Shown: positions 35,486-46,659, numbered from the stretch's first letter. The stretch is 64,000 bases of DNA from Paraspadella gotoi (GCA_051294375.1 CM119271.1:8773083-8837082); one strand, 5' to 3'. The notes: a model not told the origin generated them from the letters alone. Made by a program: numbers and translations.

Positions 35486-37081
35486 AAGTTTTTACCGCCG
35501 TTGCAACTTTTGTTTGTTTATCCAATCAATTACCGAATGGTTTTACGAGATTTCGAGAAAAAGTTAATTGTGGGGGGGGAAGGAGAAAAGAGAGAGAGAG
35601 ACGACGAGAGAGACAGGAGACGAGAGAGAGAGTAGACGAGAGAGAAAGAAAAAAGAAAAGTAAAAAAAAAAGAGAGAGGTTCAGAAAAATAGGGAGGAGA
35701 GGGGCAGAGAAAAGGCTGGCAGAGAACTGAGGAGCCCGCGGCGGGTTCAGCGAAAAAAACAAAGAGATAACTAAGCTGAGACGCCGAAGTCGGCAGAGAG
35801 AAAGATTTTATTTTTCTCGGTCGCTTTATTTTTTGTTTTTTAGCCGGCTCGACCGGCTTTTTTAAGGCGCGCATTTTTCGTTAGCTTCGGAGATTTCGTT
35901 TTTAACGGAATAAAAAACGGTCAGACTTGCTGGAAAGGCGTCATCTGCTGTGTTGACCGAGCGAGGCGAAGACAACAACCAAATAACAAAGACGACGACG
36001 ACGACGACTAATAAAAACAAATAGACGACGACGACGACGACGCACGACCAAGACCCTGTCTCCGTGCTTCGACAACTCACCAAAAATCGTATCAGAAACC
36101 GAAGCAAAGAAAAACAAAAACAATAAACAAATCACAAATTCTTTATCTCCGCTTTCCATTCTCGAAAAAGCCGAATTTGGTTTCATCGTAAACAAATGTT
36201 GCGGGGATTTCTTTACATTCGCGGAACCCACTTGTTCTCGAAAGCTCGAGAGAAAAAGAAAGGAATCCGAAGAAATATTTTAATAAAAAAAATGGAAAGA
36301 ACGATTCAGAATATTTCCGGAGGAATATTACGCAAGGGAGGAAAAAATAAAAGATTACCACATGTGAAGAGAAGACAGAAACAGCGACGAGCTCGAGGTG
36401 TTGCCACCAGCAGTCATAGTGAATGACTTTTTTTAGGAAATTACACGGTTAGCGAGCAAATATGATTGCAATGTACATATTAAGGGCTTTAATGGTACAT
36501 ATAACGCTTTTGCATAAGATATTGAACTTAATTGATCGTTGTGGTTAACCGAGTTAATGGACATTAAAACGGACAGGAACCGACCTAACGACAATAAACT
36601 AAGAGTTGTTCAGCGAGTTACTCGCGGCGCAACTAAACATAAGGTGAGTGGGGAGAATTTATATTGAAACGCAGAGAGACAAACCCAAAGGTAAGACGAG
36701 GGTGAGGACAGAGGAGGTAGTCAGGAGAAAGGGGGGTGAGGTGAACGAAGAGGAAGAAACGCGAGGGAGTGGGAAGATTATGATGATGATGATGATAACG
36801 ATATTACTAAAACGCCCGGGATGAGGAGAAACAAAGCCCTAGGGCCGATCCTATTTTGCGGCCCTCCTGCTTAACTTTATAACTATAAACTATCGATTAA
36901 TGTAAAGAATTTCAACAGTAATTTTATAAAAAATACTAGTGTTATTTAAAAATATATTTATTAGGGTATCCTAAATGACGAATACTTTAAAATATGACGA
37001 GCCCCGGCGGGGGTTTACCGCCAGATACTAATACTATTTCTACTCCGTGTAATTGTACCATAATTTCTCGCCTTTTCTACT

Positions 37082-37106
37082 NNNNNNNNNNNNNNNNNNN
37101 NNNNNN
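37082..37106. other. Placeholder gap (25 N) with essentially nothing missing
   Basis: Flanks 'gccttttctact' and 'ctttcag' are contiguous in the sister sequence near 38776-38795 (gccttttctactcttttcag). The N run hides about one base. Confidence 0.95.
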
Positions 37107-37294
37107 CTTTCAGTTTTACTACATCTACCAATGAGCAACGTTTATTTTATTTATATACAATTTATCTGTAATGCTGTATGCCCTTTTGAATGTACTGTTT
37201 CAACTAATTGTTGTAAACGAATAAAACACATATATTAATCGCACGAAACAATGGATAAAAAGTGTTATTCAATTTAAAATGAAATTTAAATAGA

Positions 37295-37347
37295 CGCAGA
37301 GTGATGAACGTGGAAGAGAGGAGGTAGAGGAGAGAGAAAGAGAGAGA

Positions 37348-37392
<45 letters not shown>

Positions 37393-38940
37393 AAGAAAAG
37401 TAAAAAAAAAGGAGAGGATGTCAGAAAAATAGGGAGGAGAGGGGGGCGAGAGAAAAGGTGGGAGAACTGAGAGCCGCGGCGGGTTCGCGAAAAAACAAAG
37501 CAGATAACTAAGTGGACGCCGAACGTCGGCAGAGAGAAAGATTTTTTTTCTTGGTCGCTTTTTTTTTGTTTTTTAGCCGTCGACGGTTTTAAGGCGGATT
37601 TTTCGTTAGCTTCGGAGATTTCGTTTTTAAACGAATAAAAAACGGTCAGACTTTGCTGGAAAGGCTCATCTGCTGTGTGACGAGGACGAAGACAACAACC
37701 AATAACAAAGAGACGACACGGACGACTAATAAAAACAAATAGACGACGACGACGACGACGCGAGACGACCAAGACCCTGTCTCCTCTCGACAATCACCAA
37801 AAAATCGTATCAGACAGACCGAACAAGAGAAAAAACAAAAACATAAACAAATTCAACAAATTCTTTATCTCCGCTTTCCATCTCGAAAAGCCGAATTGGT
37901 TTCATCGTAAACAAATGTTGGGATTTCTTTACTTCGGAACCCATGTTCTCGAAAGCTCGAGGAGAAAAGAAAGGATCCGAAGAAATATATTTAATAAAAA
38001 AAATGGAAAGAACGATTCAGAATATTTCGAGAATATTCGCAGAGGGGAGGAAAAATAAAGATACCACATTGAAGAGAACAGAAAAGCGACGAGTCGAGGT
38101 GTTGGCAACCGCAGTCATAGTGATGACTTTTTAGGAATTACACGGTTTACCGAGCAAATATGGATGCATGTACATATTAAGGAGCTTTAATGGTACACTA
38201 TAACCTTTTGCATAAGTATTGAACTTAATTGATCTGGCGTTAACCGAGTTAATGGACATTAAAAGGACAGGACCGACCTAACGACAAATAACTAAAGAGT
38301 TGTTCAGCGAGTACTCGCGGCGCAACTAAACATATAGGTGAGTGGGGCAGAATTATGATTGAAACGCGAGAGACAACCCAAGGATAAGACGAGGGTGAGG
38401 ACAGAGGAGGTAAGTCAGGGAGAAAGGGGGGTGAGGTGAACGAAGAGGAAGAAACGCGGAGGAGTGGGGAAGATATGATGATGATTGAGATAAGATATTA
38501 CTAAAACGCCCGGGATGAGGAGAGAACAAAGCCCTAGGGCGATCCTATTTTGGCGGCCCCTCCTCGGGCTTAACGCCCTGGGTCTATACACTAAACTATC
38601 GATTATGTAAAGAATTTCAACAGTAATTTTTAAAAATACTAGTGTTATTTAAAAATATATTTATTGGGTATCCTAAATGACAATACTTTTAAAAAATATG
38701 CGAAGCCCCCGGCGGGGGTCTTACCGCCAGACTACTATACTATTTCTACTCCGTGTAATTGTACATAATTTCTCGCCTTTTCTACTCTTTTCAGTTACTA
38801 ACATCTAGCCAATGATGCAACGTTTTATTACAATCTGTAATCTGTTGCCCTTGAATTATTTACACTAATTTGTAACGAATACATAATCGCACGACAAGGA
38901 TTAAAAGTGTTATTCCAATTTAAATGAAATTTAAATAACG
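37295..38940. repeat. Large direct duplication, copy 3 (partial)
   Basis: Begins abruptly at 'gacgcagagtgatgaacgtg', matching 29143 onward, and proceeds to the 'gcccccggcgggggtcttac' segment and the region matching 36990-37294. Closer to copy 1 than copy 2 is, but has its own small indels. The join at 37294/37295 has no gap mark and looks like a contig-end splice. Confidence 0.85.
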
Positions 38941-39510
38941 AAGTAAAGATATTAAAATTATTTAACCAGGGGATGGGTCGGGAACGAAGACATAGTGAAG
39001 TCTATACCAGAACGAGGTGGGAAAATATCCTCCAACGCGGAAGGAGCGACTGCTTGAAATTTTGACCGAACCAGACGGGCGGGGCAGGTCAAGGGTCGCC
39101 GACGAGTTGGTGACACGCTTATTAAATGAACGCCTCGCACACGTAGTCGAGCAATGAGAAAAGAGAGTCGAGGATCGAATCCAAACAATGAAAACTAGCG
39201 ATTTGACAGATGGAAAAAAAAATCCAAAAAAACGTAACGATCCGAACGAGTCGATCGCTCGTCTGGATTTTCGATCACAGAATTTATCACCTTGTCGTTC
39301 GAATTGACACGACGTGACTCCCCGGCCGTTCCACTTCCCCTTCACTGCGACTGCTGAACCGTCCACCCTTTCGCCTTTGTCTTCCTGTGGACCTTTTTGG
39401 ATATCGCGTGACCATGGGTTTGAGACGTTTTTAAACTTTTATTTTGGGCCTAATGTTCATTATCTAATAATACAAATTAACAAAATATAAAAGAACCCGC
39501 TTACTATTAA
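38941..39510. repeat. Direct duplicate of 40,833-41,410
   Basis: GC-balanced segment containing 'gagggtcgccgacgag'-like words, 'gatccgaacgagtcgatcgc' and 'cgttccacttccccttcact'. The second copy is 1.3 kb downstream. A 134-codon minus-strand frame (to 38962) exists in this copy, but it begins without an ATG and is not open in the other copy, so it is not called as a gene. Confidence 0.85.
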
Positions 39511-39723
39511 TTGATCGTGTCTCCATTCCCCCCTCTCTCTCTTTGCTTTCTTTTTCTCTCTTTACACTCTATCATCTCTCTTCTCATCTCTCTGTTCTCT
39601 CTCTCTCTCTCTCCTTCTCTGTCTGACCTGCCGTCGTCTAGGAATAACAGTAAAGTTCAGTTCTGTGGTTGTGGACGTTTGAATCTCGATTCTTTGGGTT
39701 GGCGGTCCTGTGTCTTCAATTAC

Positions 39724-39767
<44 letters not shown>

Positions 39768-39771
39768 CTCG

Positions 39772-39802
<31 letters not shown>

Positions 39803-40500
39803 CTTCTTTGCCCTTGTGAAACGCCGTTTTGTTCTGTGTTCGGTTTTGAGCGGATTTTATGACTCTCTCTCTCTCCTCCCTCTCACGAATCCGACCAGTT
39901 GTATTGCCCTGCCCCGCCACCTACCGATTCCTTTACCCCACCTCCTACTTCTTCTACCTTACCCTCCCCTCCTACCCCTCACTCCTCTCAGAAAACCGTT
40001 GACTCGGGAAGGTAATCGATTACGATAGAAGGAGCAACAACAACATATCAACAACAGTACAATGATATTTCCGCAGACTGCTTCTGATCGTTTCGCGGTT
40101 TTCGCCCGCAATGGTATTATCCCTTGTGTATTTTTTATGGGACTTATCTCCTTCTCCTGCATTTCTCTCTCTCTCTCTGTTCTCTGCCTCTCTCATCTCC
40201 GGCTCCTCGTCTCTCTCTCGTCTCCTCTCTACTCTCGCTCTCTCTCTCTCTCTCATGTCTCCCTCTTTTATTGATTTTTATTGGCATGTTCCGTGCGTCT
40301 GTTGTTCAGGGTTCAAGCGTTTAAAAGCCGTCCGATCACTTTGGCGACGTGCAGAAGTCAAAGTTGTAGTGATTTATGCCGCTCTGTCTCGTCTCGTGTC
40401 TCTCTGCTCTCTCTGTCTCTCTGTCTTCTCTCTCGTATCTCATCTTTCTATCTCTCTCTTCTTTCTTCTGATCTCGTCTACTAGGTACTTTTATTTTTAA
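39511..40500. repeat. Pyrimidine-rich interval with CT microsatellites
   Basis: CT runs at 39595-39615, 39722-39800, 40165-40260 and 40385-40460, separated by short complex spacers. All frames are Ser/Leu-rich. No gene. Confidence 0.75.
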
Positions 40501-40524
40501 AAAACATCTTATATTTCAATTATC

Positions 40525-40752
40525 ATGGCTTACGTGTGGATTCAACTTTCTCACGGTCCGTATCAAATCTCTCGACTCAATAATGAAGAATACCTATCAC
40601 TTAACTACAATTTTAAAAAGAGACCTTTACAACATATTGACATGAATAGTATTTGTAAAATTACCGGTCGAATAAATTCAAAACAATCTCAACGAAATTG
40701 GGACCAGTATTTGGAATTGAACTTACATCGGAAAATCCGTGCATTCGTATAG
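40525..40752 (+). CDS. Uncharacterised 75-codon ORF
   Basis: ATG at 40525, stop TAG at 40750. It stands out from its surroundings: CT-rich DNA gives way to balanced sequence exactly over the frame, and the peptide has mixed composition with no runs (MAYVWIQLSHGPYQISRL at the start; Asn/Leu/Tyr-rich middle; a Gln/Trp/Leu-containing end). I recognise no domain. No signal peptide or transmembrane segment is evident. The upstream CT-rich, T-rich context ending in 'tactaggtac' could be read as a splice-acceptor-like region. It could be a small gene, a terminal exon or an element fragment. A 25-N gap follows 55 bp downstream. Confidence 0.3.
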   Translation: MAYVWIQLSHGPYQISRLNNEEYLSLNYNFKKRPLQHIDMNSICKITGRINSKQSQRNWDQYLELNLHRKIRAFV

Positions 40753-40807
40753 TAATAGTTTTCATTTTTTAAATTTGACTAACCTTCTTAACTTAAACAC
40801 GTCCTCA

Positions 40808-40832
40808 NNNNNNNNNNNNNNNNNNNNNNNNN
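40808..40832. other. Placeholder gap (25 N)
   Basis: The right contig starts with 'acgaagtaaagata', the same position as 38939 in the sister copy. Confidence 0.95.
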
Positions 40833-41410
40833 ACGAAGTAAAGATAATTAAAATTATTTAACCAGGGGGATGGGTCGGGAACGAAGAGCATCAGTGTTAA
40901 GTTACTATAGAACGAGGTGGGAAAATATCCTCAACGGGCGGAAGCGAGCCGACTGCTTGAAATTTTTGACCGAACCAGACGGCGGTAGGGTCAAGGTTCG
41001 CCGACGAAGTTGTGCACGCTTATTAAATGACGCCTCGCTAACGTAGTCGACAATGAGAAAGAGCATCGAGGATCGAATCCAAACCATGAAAAACTAGCGA
41101 TTTGACAGATGGAAAAAAAAATCCAAAAAAACGTAACGATCCGAAGCGAGTCGATTCGTTCGTCTGGTTTCGATCACGAAGATTTATCATCTTGTCGTTC
41201 GAATTGACACGACGATTGCGACTCCCCGCCGTTCCACTTCCCCCTTCACTGCGACTGTGAACCGTCACCCCTTTCGCCTTTCCTTCCTGTGGACCTTTTG
41301 GATATGCATGCACCACGCGGTTGAGACGTTTTTAAACTTATTTTGTGGCCTAATGTTCATTAATTAATTAATACAAATTAACAAAATATAAAGAACCCGC
41401 TTACTAAATA
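40833..41410. repeat. Direct duplicate of 38,941-39,510
   Basis: Same order of words with scattered single-base differences. Ends at 'aagaacccgcttacta', after which the two copies diverge completely. Confidence 0.85.
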
Positions 41411-41764
41411 ATTGTCTTTTCCATCATCTCTTCTTTTTTTTTCTCAAAAAACTATACAATCCTTAAACAAACCGAGAACCATCTTTTCCCATTAAAATCA
41501 ATAATTACATACTTAACATTTAAAGTTTAAAACCCGACGCCACGTCAGGTCGCGTCTCGACGCGCAGTCTCGAAAAAAACACGGCGTAGCTAATTTCGCA
41601 ATATCCGTCATTGTTAAAAACGGAACGACGCTAAAACCGGTCGCGGACGGGAATAGAGAATGAAGACAGAAATCGTTAAGGATCGTTATTGGTTCGAAAG
41701 GTGATCTAGATACTCGAACACTTGACTTAAGCAATAAACTTCTAAACTAAAACGACAGGTTTTA
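41411..41764. other. Gene-free interval
   Basis: 41520-41700 is GC-balanced with CpG-containing words (gcgtctcgacgcgcagtctc), but no frame with an ATG is convincing. Confidence 0.45.
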
Positions 41765-41925
41765 ACGAAATTGGTGCAACCAATAAAAAAAAAATTGTCC
41801 ATTCAATGCATAATTATAAAATAAGCTATCTTGGGCCTGACTTTGAATCGGCTATGGTGGCTCAAATCTCCCATCACACTTACGAGATAATAACCTAGCA
41901 GCTTTCTTATTTTTAATATTTCATA
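41765..41925 (-). repeat. AGCCTGTCC family fragment (reverse)
   Basis: 'gcaaccaataaaaaaaaaat', 'aaataagctatcttggg', 'ctgactttgaatcggctatg', 'tctcccatcacacttacgag' match 27776-27895 with substitutions. A separate insertion site of the family outside the large duplication. Confidence 0.7.
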
Positions 41926-42163
41926 TTTTTTTCAAAACTTTCCTCATTACTACGAAACATTAAATAGCTTTTCTCGGCCGATTCGAGATTTTAAAATAAT
42001 GAAAGAACAACTTCGGCCACCCGGCTCAATTTTCAATTAATGCTCCCTCCCTTTTTCGTTTTTTTAATATCAAAAGGGGAAGCATTAAACTTCAATTAAA
42101 GAAAATAAAAAATAATAAATCGCGAACATAAAGAAAAAATAAAAATAATTCTTGTCCGATACG

Positions 42164-42247
42164 ATGGCGTCGCTGCGGGCGGCGGCGACGGCGGCGGTGG
42201 GGGCGGCGGCGGCGGCGGCTGGGAGAAGCGGAGTTCTCGGTGTCTAA
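42164..42247 (+). CDS. Alanine-rich short ORF on a (GGC)n repeat (doubtful)
   Basis: ATG at 42164 followed by alanine-codon repeats (MASLRAAATAAVGAAAAAAG) and a stop TAA at 42245. The GGC/GCG tract sits at 42175-42220 in AT-rich surroundings. Alanine-rich amino termini of this kind start many animal genes, and a CpG-rich peak in AT-rich DNA often marks a first exon, but no splice donor of good quality follows. The simplest reading is a microsatellite. Confidence 0.15.
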   Translation: MASLRAAATAAVGAAAAAAGRSGVLGV

Positions 42248-42374
42248 CGTCGACGTGCGTCGGAAAAGAAGATGGCTAGCGTCGGCAGCGTCGGCAGCGT
42301 CGACAATCAGTCCTTAGAATTAAGTTCCTTTTTAAGTTTAAAGAAAAAATTAGATAAGGAGATACGGAATAGGG
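42248..42374. other. Spacer with GTCGGCAGC words
   Basis: 'gtcggcagc' occurs twice in tandem near 42280-42302. Related words 'gagtcggca' occur at 42598-42640. No gene. Confidence 0.5.
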
Positions 42375-42475
42375 GAAGGTTTAGGGTTAGGGATCAGTTT
42401 AATGTTTATGTTTATGGATTTTGTTTTGGTTAAGGATTAGGGTTAAGTATTAGGCATTAGGTTAGGGTTGCGAAT
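42375..42475. repeat. Degenerate TTAGGG-type tract
   Basis: Two perfect TTAGGG units at 42381-42392 and several TTAGG/TTAAGG variants to about 42470. The opposite orientation (CCTAA) is seen at 56298-56455. Interstitial telomere-like sequence is one reading. Random T/A/G-rich sequence is another. Confidence 0.5.
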
Positions 42476-42831
42476 TATTGTTAGTTAAAGCTTGGTCAAT
42501 GTATTAAAAAAAAAAGATTAAGGGTTAATTTTTGCATTAGAATCGAGTTCAACTCAGCGTTGTTGAGAAAACAACAGCAACAATCCGTTCCTGGCCAGAG
42601 TCGGCATTAAGAATGCTGGTCTTACATCGAAGGCAGAGTCGGCAGCCTCGTTTTCGCATTCCGCCGACTCCGCCGACGCTGGCGACGACATCGACGACGA
42701 CTACGACCCCGTAAATCAACTCGGCTGACGCAAAGGCCGATTCCTTCTTATCACCGATTGTTAATTAGATCCACAAGTTATCACAAAAGTCAAAACGATC
42801 TCTCGTAAATCCGCCTTCCCTCCGAAGAGGG

Positions 42832-43239
42832 NNNNNNNNNNNNNNNNNNNNNNNNNNNNNNNNNNNNNNNNNNNNNNNNNNNNNNNNNNNNNNNNNNNNN
42901 NNNNNNNNNNNNNNNNNNNNNNNNNNNNNNNNNNNNNNNNNNNNNNNNNNNNNNNNNNNNNNNNNNNNNNNNNNNNNNNNNNNNNNNNNNNNNNNNNNNN
43001 NNNNNNNNNNNNNNNNNNNNNNNNNNNNNNNNNNNNNNNNNNNNNNNNNNNNNNNNNNNNNNNNNNNNNNNNNNNNNNNNNNNNNNNNNNNNNNNNNNNN
43101 NNNNNNNNNNNNNNNNNNNNNNNNNNNNNNNNNNNNNNNNNNNNNNNNNNNNNNNNNNNNNNNNNNNNNNNNNNNNNNNNNNNNNNNNNNNNNNNNNNNN
43201 NNNNNNNNNNNNNNNNNNNNNNNNNNNNNNNNNNNNNNN
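42832..43239. other. Unresolved sequence (408 N)
   Basis: Follows a GC-balanced region with 'ccgccgactccgccgacgct'. On its right is a minus-strand protein-like frame running into the gap. Confidence 0.97.
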
Positions 43240-43321
43240 CATAATTGCCAGGTTCGTCTCCGTAAAACTTTACGTAGCGTCCACTATTTCCGTAAAAGAA
43301 AATTCGATTGATAGGGTACAT
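43240..43321 (-). CDS. Partial ORF cut by a gap (possible exon)
   Basis: ATG at 43321 (minus strand) opens a frame of 27 codons before the N run: MYPINRIFFYGNSGRYVK and on to FYGDEPGNY. The peptide is aromatic- and glycine-rich, of mixed composition, and looks like ordered extracellular-type protein. I considered galactose-binding-like folds but cannot support any family from so few residues. The reading continues into unresolved sequence, so length and function are unknown. Confidence 0.25.
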
Positions 43322-43481
43322 CTCTATTTAATACGCACTTTAAATTTAAAAAGAAATATTGTTACTACCAGTACTATAGTAATACTACAACTAAGCAGGA
43401 CATGCCTTTCTTCTAAACAGTTTGATCAGAACGACATATTTTGAAGACACTCGCTAGAAAAGCTACGTTAGCGCGGAACAA

Positions 43482-43521
43482 CCGGACGCCGGACGCCGGA
43501 CGCCGGACGCCGGACGCCGGA
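43482..43521. repeat. (CCGGACG)n heptamer minisatellite at gap edge
   Basis: Five or more perfect 7-bp units of ggacgcc, running directly into a 133-N gap (43522-43654). The array probably extends inside it. Confidence 0.9.
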
Positions 43522-43803
43522 NNNNNNNNNNNNNNNNNNNNNNNNNNNNNNNNNNNNNNNNNNNNNNNNNNNNNNNNNNNNNNNNNNNNNNNNNNNNNNN
43601 NNNNNNNNNNNNNNNNNNNNNNNNNNNNNNNNNNNNNNNNNNNNNNNNNNNNNNTTTTCTTTCTCTCTGAAGCCGAAATCGACGTCTGAGTTTGACGTAA
43701 ATTCGAGAGACGAAATGGAATAAGTTGACGGCGACGACGAACGAAAGACCAGGATATTTATGGTGCGGGCATAAGCAGTCCTTGTCAACGAGATGAATTG
43801 TTA

Positions 43804-43997
43804 NNNNNNNNNNNNNNNNNNNNNNNNNNNNNNNNNNNNNNNNNNNNNNNNNNNNNNNNNNNNNNNNNNNNNNNNNNNNNNNNNNNNNNNNNNNNNNNNN
43901 NNNNNNNNNNNNNNNNNNNNNNNNNNNNNNNNNNNNNNNNNNNNNNNNNNNNNNNNNNNNNNNNNNNNNNNNNNNNNNNNNNNNNNNNNNNNNNNNN
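43804..43997. other. Unresolved sequence (194 N)
   Basis: Right flank begins with 'gattgatagattg' and T-rich sequence. Confidence 0.97.
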
Positions 43998-44620
43998 GAT
44001 TGATAGATTGAATCTTTCTTTCATTCTTTCTTTCTTTTCTTTCTTTTTCTCATTTTTTAATTCAATATTCATGGTAATTATCCTTTCTTTTTCGTTGTTT
44101 GAGAGATTAACAAAGTTTGATTTTATTTTTGCAACGAATTTTATTTTTACAAGAGCAGACATGTTTCGGCTCACAGTACGAGTCTTCATCAGCGCATATT
44201 AATTTATTTGTATTATTTGTTAATTCAATATTCAATTACGTGTATTAATCATTCATTTTAAATGTAACACCGTATCGTAAACCGGACTTTTCCACCTCAG
44301 ACATACGGATCCAGTCGAAATGGATTCGTATTTCTCTTTCCGATCGCCCAAGGGGGCTTCGGCGATCGAAAGCCTTCAAAGCCAAACGACAAAAATCTTC
44401 TTTTTACGTCGCTTTTCCTTTCAAATTTTCCCGCCAATTAAATCCTGGGATAAATTTTGAAGGTTTTATTACTGATAAGAATCTAGAGTCTTCTTCTCTT
44501 TTGATTTATGCTGGGTGAGTTTGGTAGGGAAAGTCTCTGAGTTAAGGAGGAGGGGGGGGAGAAGGTGAGTTTGAAGAGGTTAGGAAGAACGGTGTTCAAA
44601 GTTGGGGAGTGAGACATGGT
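43998..44620. other. Gene-free interval
   Basis: T-rich, then mixed sequence. No supported gene. Confidence 0.5.
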
Positions 44621-44680
<60 letters not shown>

Positions 44681-44752
44681 AGGAAAGAAGGAAAGAGAGA
44701 AAGAAAGAAAGAAAGAAGGAAAGAGAGAAAGAAAGAAAGAAAGAAAGAACGA

Positions 44753-44808
<56 letters not shown>

Positions 44809-45046
44809 AAAAAGAAAGAAATAAAGAACGAGAGAAAGAAAGAAAAAAGAAAGAAGGGAAAAATGAAAGAAAGACGGAAAGAAAGAAAGAAAGNNNNNNN
44901 NNNAGAAAGAAAGAAAGAAAGAAAGAACGGAAGAAAGAAAGAAAGAAAGAAAGGGAAAAATGAAAGCCACCAAGTCAGCAAGCAAGCAAGCAAGAAAGAA
45001 AGAAAGAAAGAAAGAAAGCAAGAAAGAAAGAAAGAAAGAAAGAAAG
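44621..45046. repeat. (GAAA)n tetranucleotide array
   Basis: About 100 GAAA units with scattered GGAA, GAGA and CAAG variants over 425 bp, interrupted by a 10-N run at 44894-44903. All frames read Lys/Glu/Arg or Phe/Leu/Ser repeats and are not genes. Confidence 0.97.
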
Positions 45047-45207
45047 TTTCCAGTCAGAGGTGCGTCAACTTCGCGCCCTCGAGGATTCGTAAAACTCAAT
45101 CAATTCGAATCAATTCTTGTCTTTTGTTTATGGACGAATTTATTGAGTCTCGAATCTTATCGAAAATGAAAAAAAAAAAGAAACGCTCGTTAAAATATTT
45201 TGAGAAA

Positions 45208-45396
45208 NNNNNNNNNNNNNNNNNNNNNNNNNNNNNNNNNNNNNNNNNNNNNNNNNNNNNNNNNNNNNNNNNNNNNNNNNNNNNNNNNNNNNNNNNNNNN
45301 NNNNNNNNNNNNNNNNNNNNNNNNNNNNNNNNNNNNNNNNNNNNNNNNNNNNNNNNNNNNNNNNNNNNNNNNNNNNNNNNNNNNNNNNNNNNNNNN
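45208..45396. other. Unresolved sequence (189 N)
   Basis: Right flank is (GA)n at 45397-45429. Confidence 0.97.
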
Positions 45397-45430
<34 letters not shown>

Positions 45431-45614
45431 GACGGGACCCTCGATTAATTTAATTCCAGTATCTGGAGATTTTTACAAAAATCGCGGGAGAAAATAACTC
45501 ACACATTCACTCACACAAAAAAAAATAATAAAATCGAGAGGCGGTCGACATATATTTTTTAAAGTGACACAAAGTACGTTTTTTAAAACTTTCTTTTTTT
45601 TAAATATTTCTCTC

Positions 45615-45811
45615 NNNNNNNNNNNNNNNNNNNNNNNNNNNNNNNNNNNNNNNNNNNNNNNNNNNNNNNNNNNNNNNNNNNNNNNNNNNNNNNNNNNNNN
45701 NNNNNNNNNNNNNNNNNNNNNNNNNNNNNNNNNNNNNNNNNNNNNNNNNNNNNNNNNNNNNNNNNNNNNNNNNNNNNNNNNNNNNNNNNNNNNNNNNNNN
45801 NNNNNNNNNNN
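45615..45811. other. Unresolved sequence (197 N)
   Basis: Left flank ends in 'tctctc', right flank starts in (GA)n (45812-45845). A CT run meeting a GA run across the gap implies an inverted pair or an orientation error. Confidence 0.97.
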
Positions 45812-45847
<36 letters not shown>

Positions 45848-45904
45848 ATGTGAGGTCCTTCGAGAGGAGCGGCCTAGGAGAGGGGCGTCCACCTGCGGAG
45901 AGAC

Positions 45905-46275
45905 TCGACGCTTTTACGGCCATTTTCTTTTCTGTGTCTTTTCTTCTCTTTTTTTGTTTTCTTCTTTACTTTTTTGTTTTCTATATTTTTACTCAGTTTT
46001 CTATGTCTGTTCTTTTTCTATTTTTTACTCTTTTACTCTCTTTTTTACTTTCTCTGTCTTTACTATGTCTCTTCTTCTCTTTTTTGTTTTCATTCTTTAC
46101 TTTTCTCTTTTCTATCTTTCTCCTCTCTTTACTTATATTAAATCTTTTTTTTTGTTCTTATTCTTTACTTTTTTTTCTTTCTCTTTTTTACCTCTTTTAA
46201 GTCTTTCCCTCTTTTAACTTTATTCTACCTTTTCCTTGCTTCTTTCTCCTTTATTTTTCTTTCTTTTTTTTCTCG
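45905..46275. repeat. Polypyrimidine tract
   Basis: T/C-rich with words such as 'ttttactc' and 'tctttactatg', little A or G, for about 370 bp. Frames are Phe/Leu/Ser-rich artefacts. Confidence 0.8.
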
Positions 46276-46567
46276 TAATTAAATAATATATCTATCTGTA
46301 TTTCTATTTTATTTTTACGACGAGGGCAAGATTTCCTTTGGGATTTAGAAATCAAGTCTGAAGTACAGCGATAAATCAATTGATAGTCAAAAAGATTATT
46401 AAATGCTAAAGCAAAAAAAAAAAGATTTATGGCACTAAAGTTGACATGGCATGGCATGTGCTAGCATGACGTGACGGGGAAAATCGTAAGTTCGTCATTC
46501 TTTCTTCCTTGTCGACGTTTAAACTCGAGACAGTTTGTGACCACATTTTTCACTTCGAAACACACGT

Positions 46568-46575
46568 GCAAAAGG

Positions 46576-46651
<76 letters not shown>

Positions 46652-46659
46652 AGAGAGAG
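46568..46659. repeat. (GA)n microsatellite
   Basis: GA array with two interruptions. Confidence 0.95.

Larger units (their letters stand above)
31181..37294. repeat. Large direct duplication, copy 2 (insertion-rich)
   Basis: Follows copy 1 in order, but carries a very high density of one- and two-base insertions scattered without regard to repeats, a signature of uncorrected single-molecule long reads. Relative to copy 1 it also has about 400 bp of extra complex sequence at roughly 35205-35580 (includes 'aactacgcgtcgg'-like GC-balanced sequence and 'tttaccgccgttgcaac'), with GA-rich tracts on both sides. Contains one 25-N gap. No gene is supported, and ORFs are unreliable because of the indel rate. 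Confidence 0.85.

Noticed and set aside
35230-35730. 166-codon ORF in copy 2 of the large duplication
   Set aside because: Mostly GA-repeat translation within sequence whose indel rate makes any frame unreliable.
38962-39366. 134-codon minus-strand ORF in the duplicated segment
   Set aside because: It starts without an ATG and the same frame is broken in the sister copy at 40,833-41,410. Copies are recent, so no evidence of selection can be drawn.
44580-45169. Lys/Glu/Arg-rich and Phe/Leu/Ser-rich ORFs of up to 196 codons
   Set aside because: Direct translation of the (GAAA)n array and an N run.
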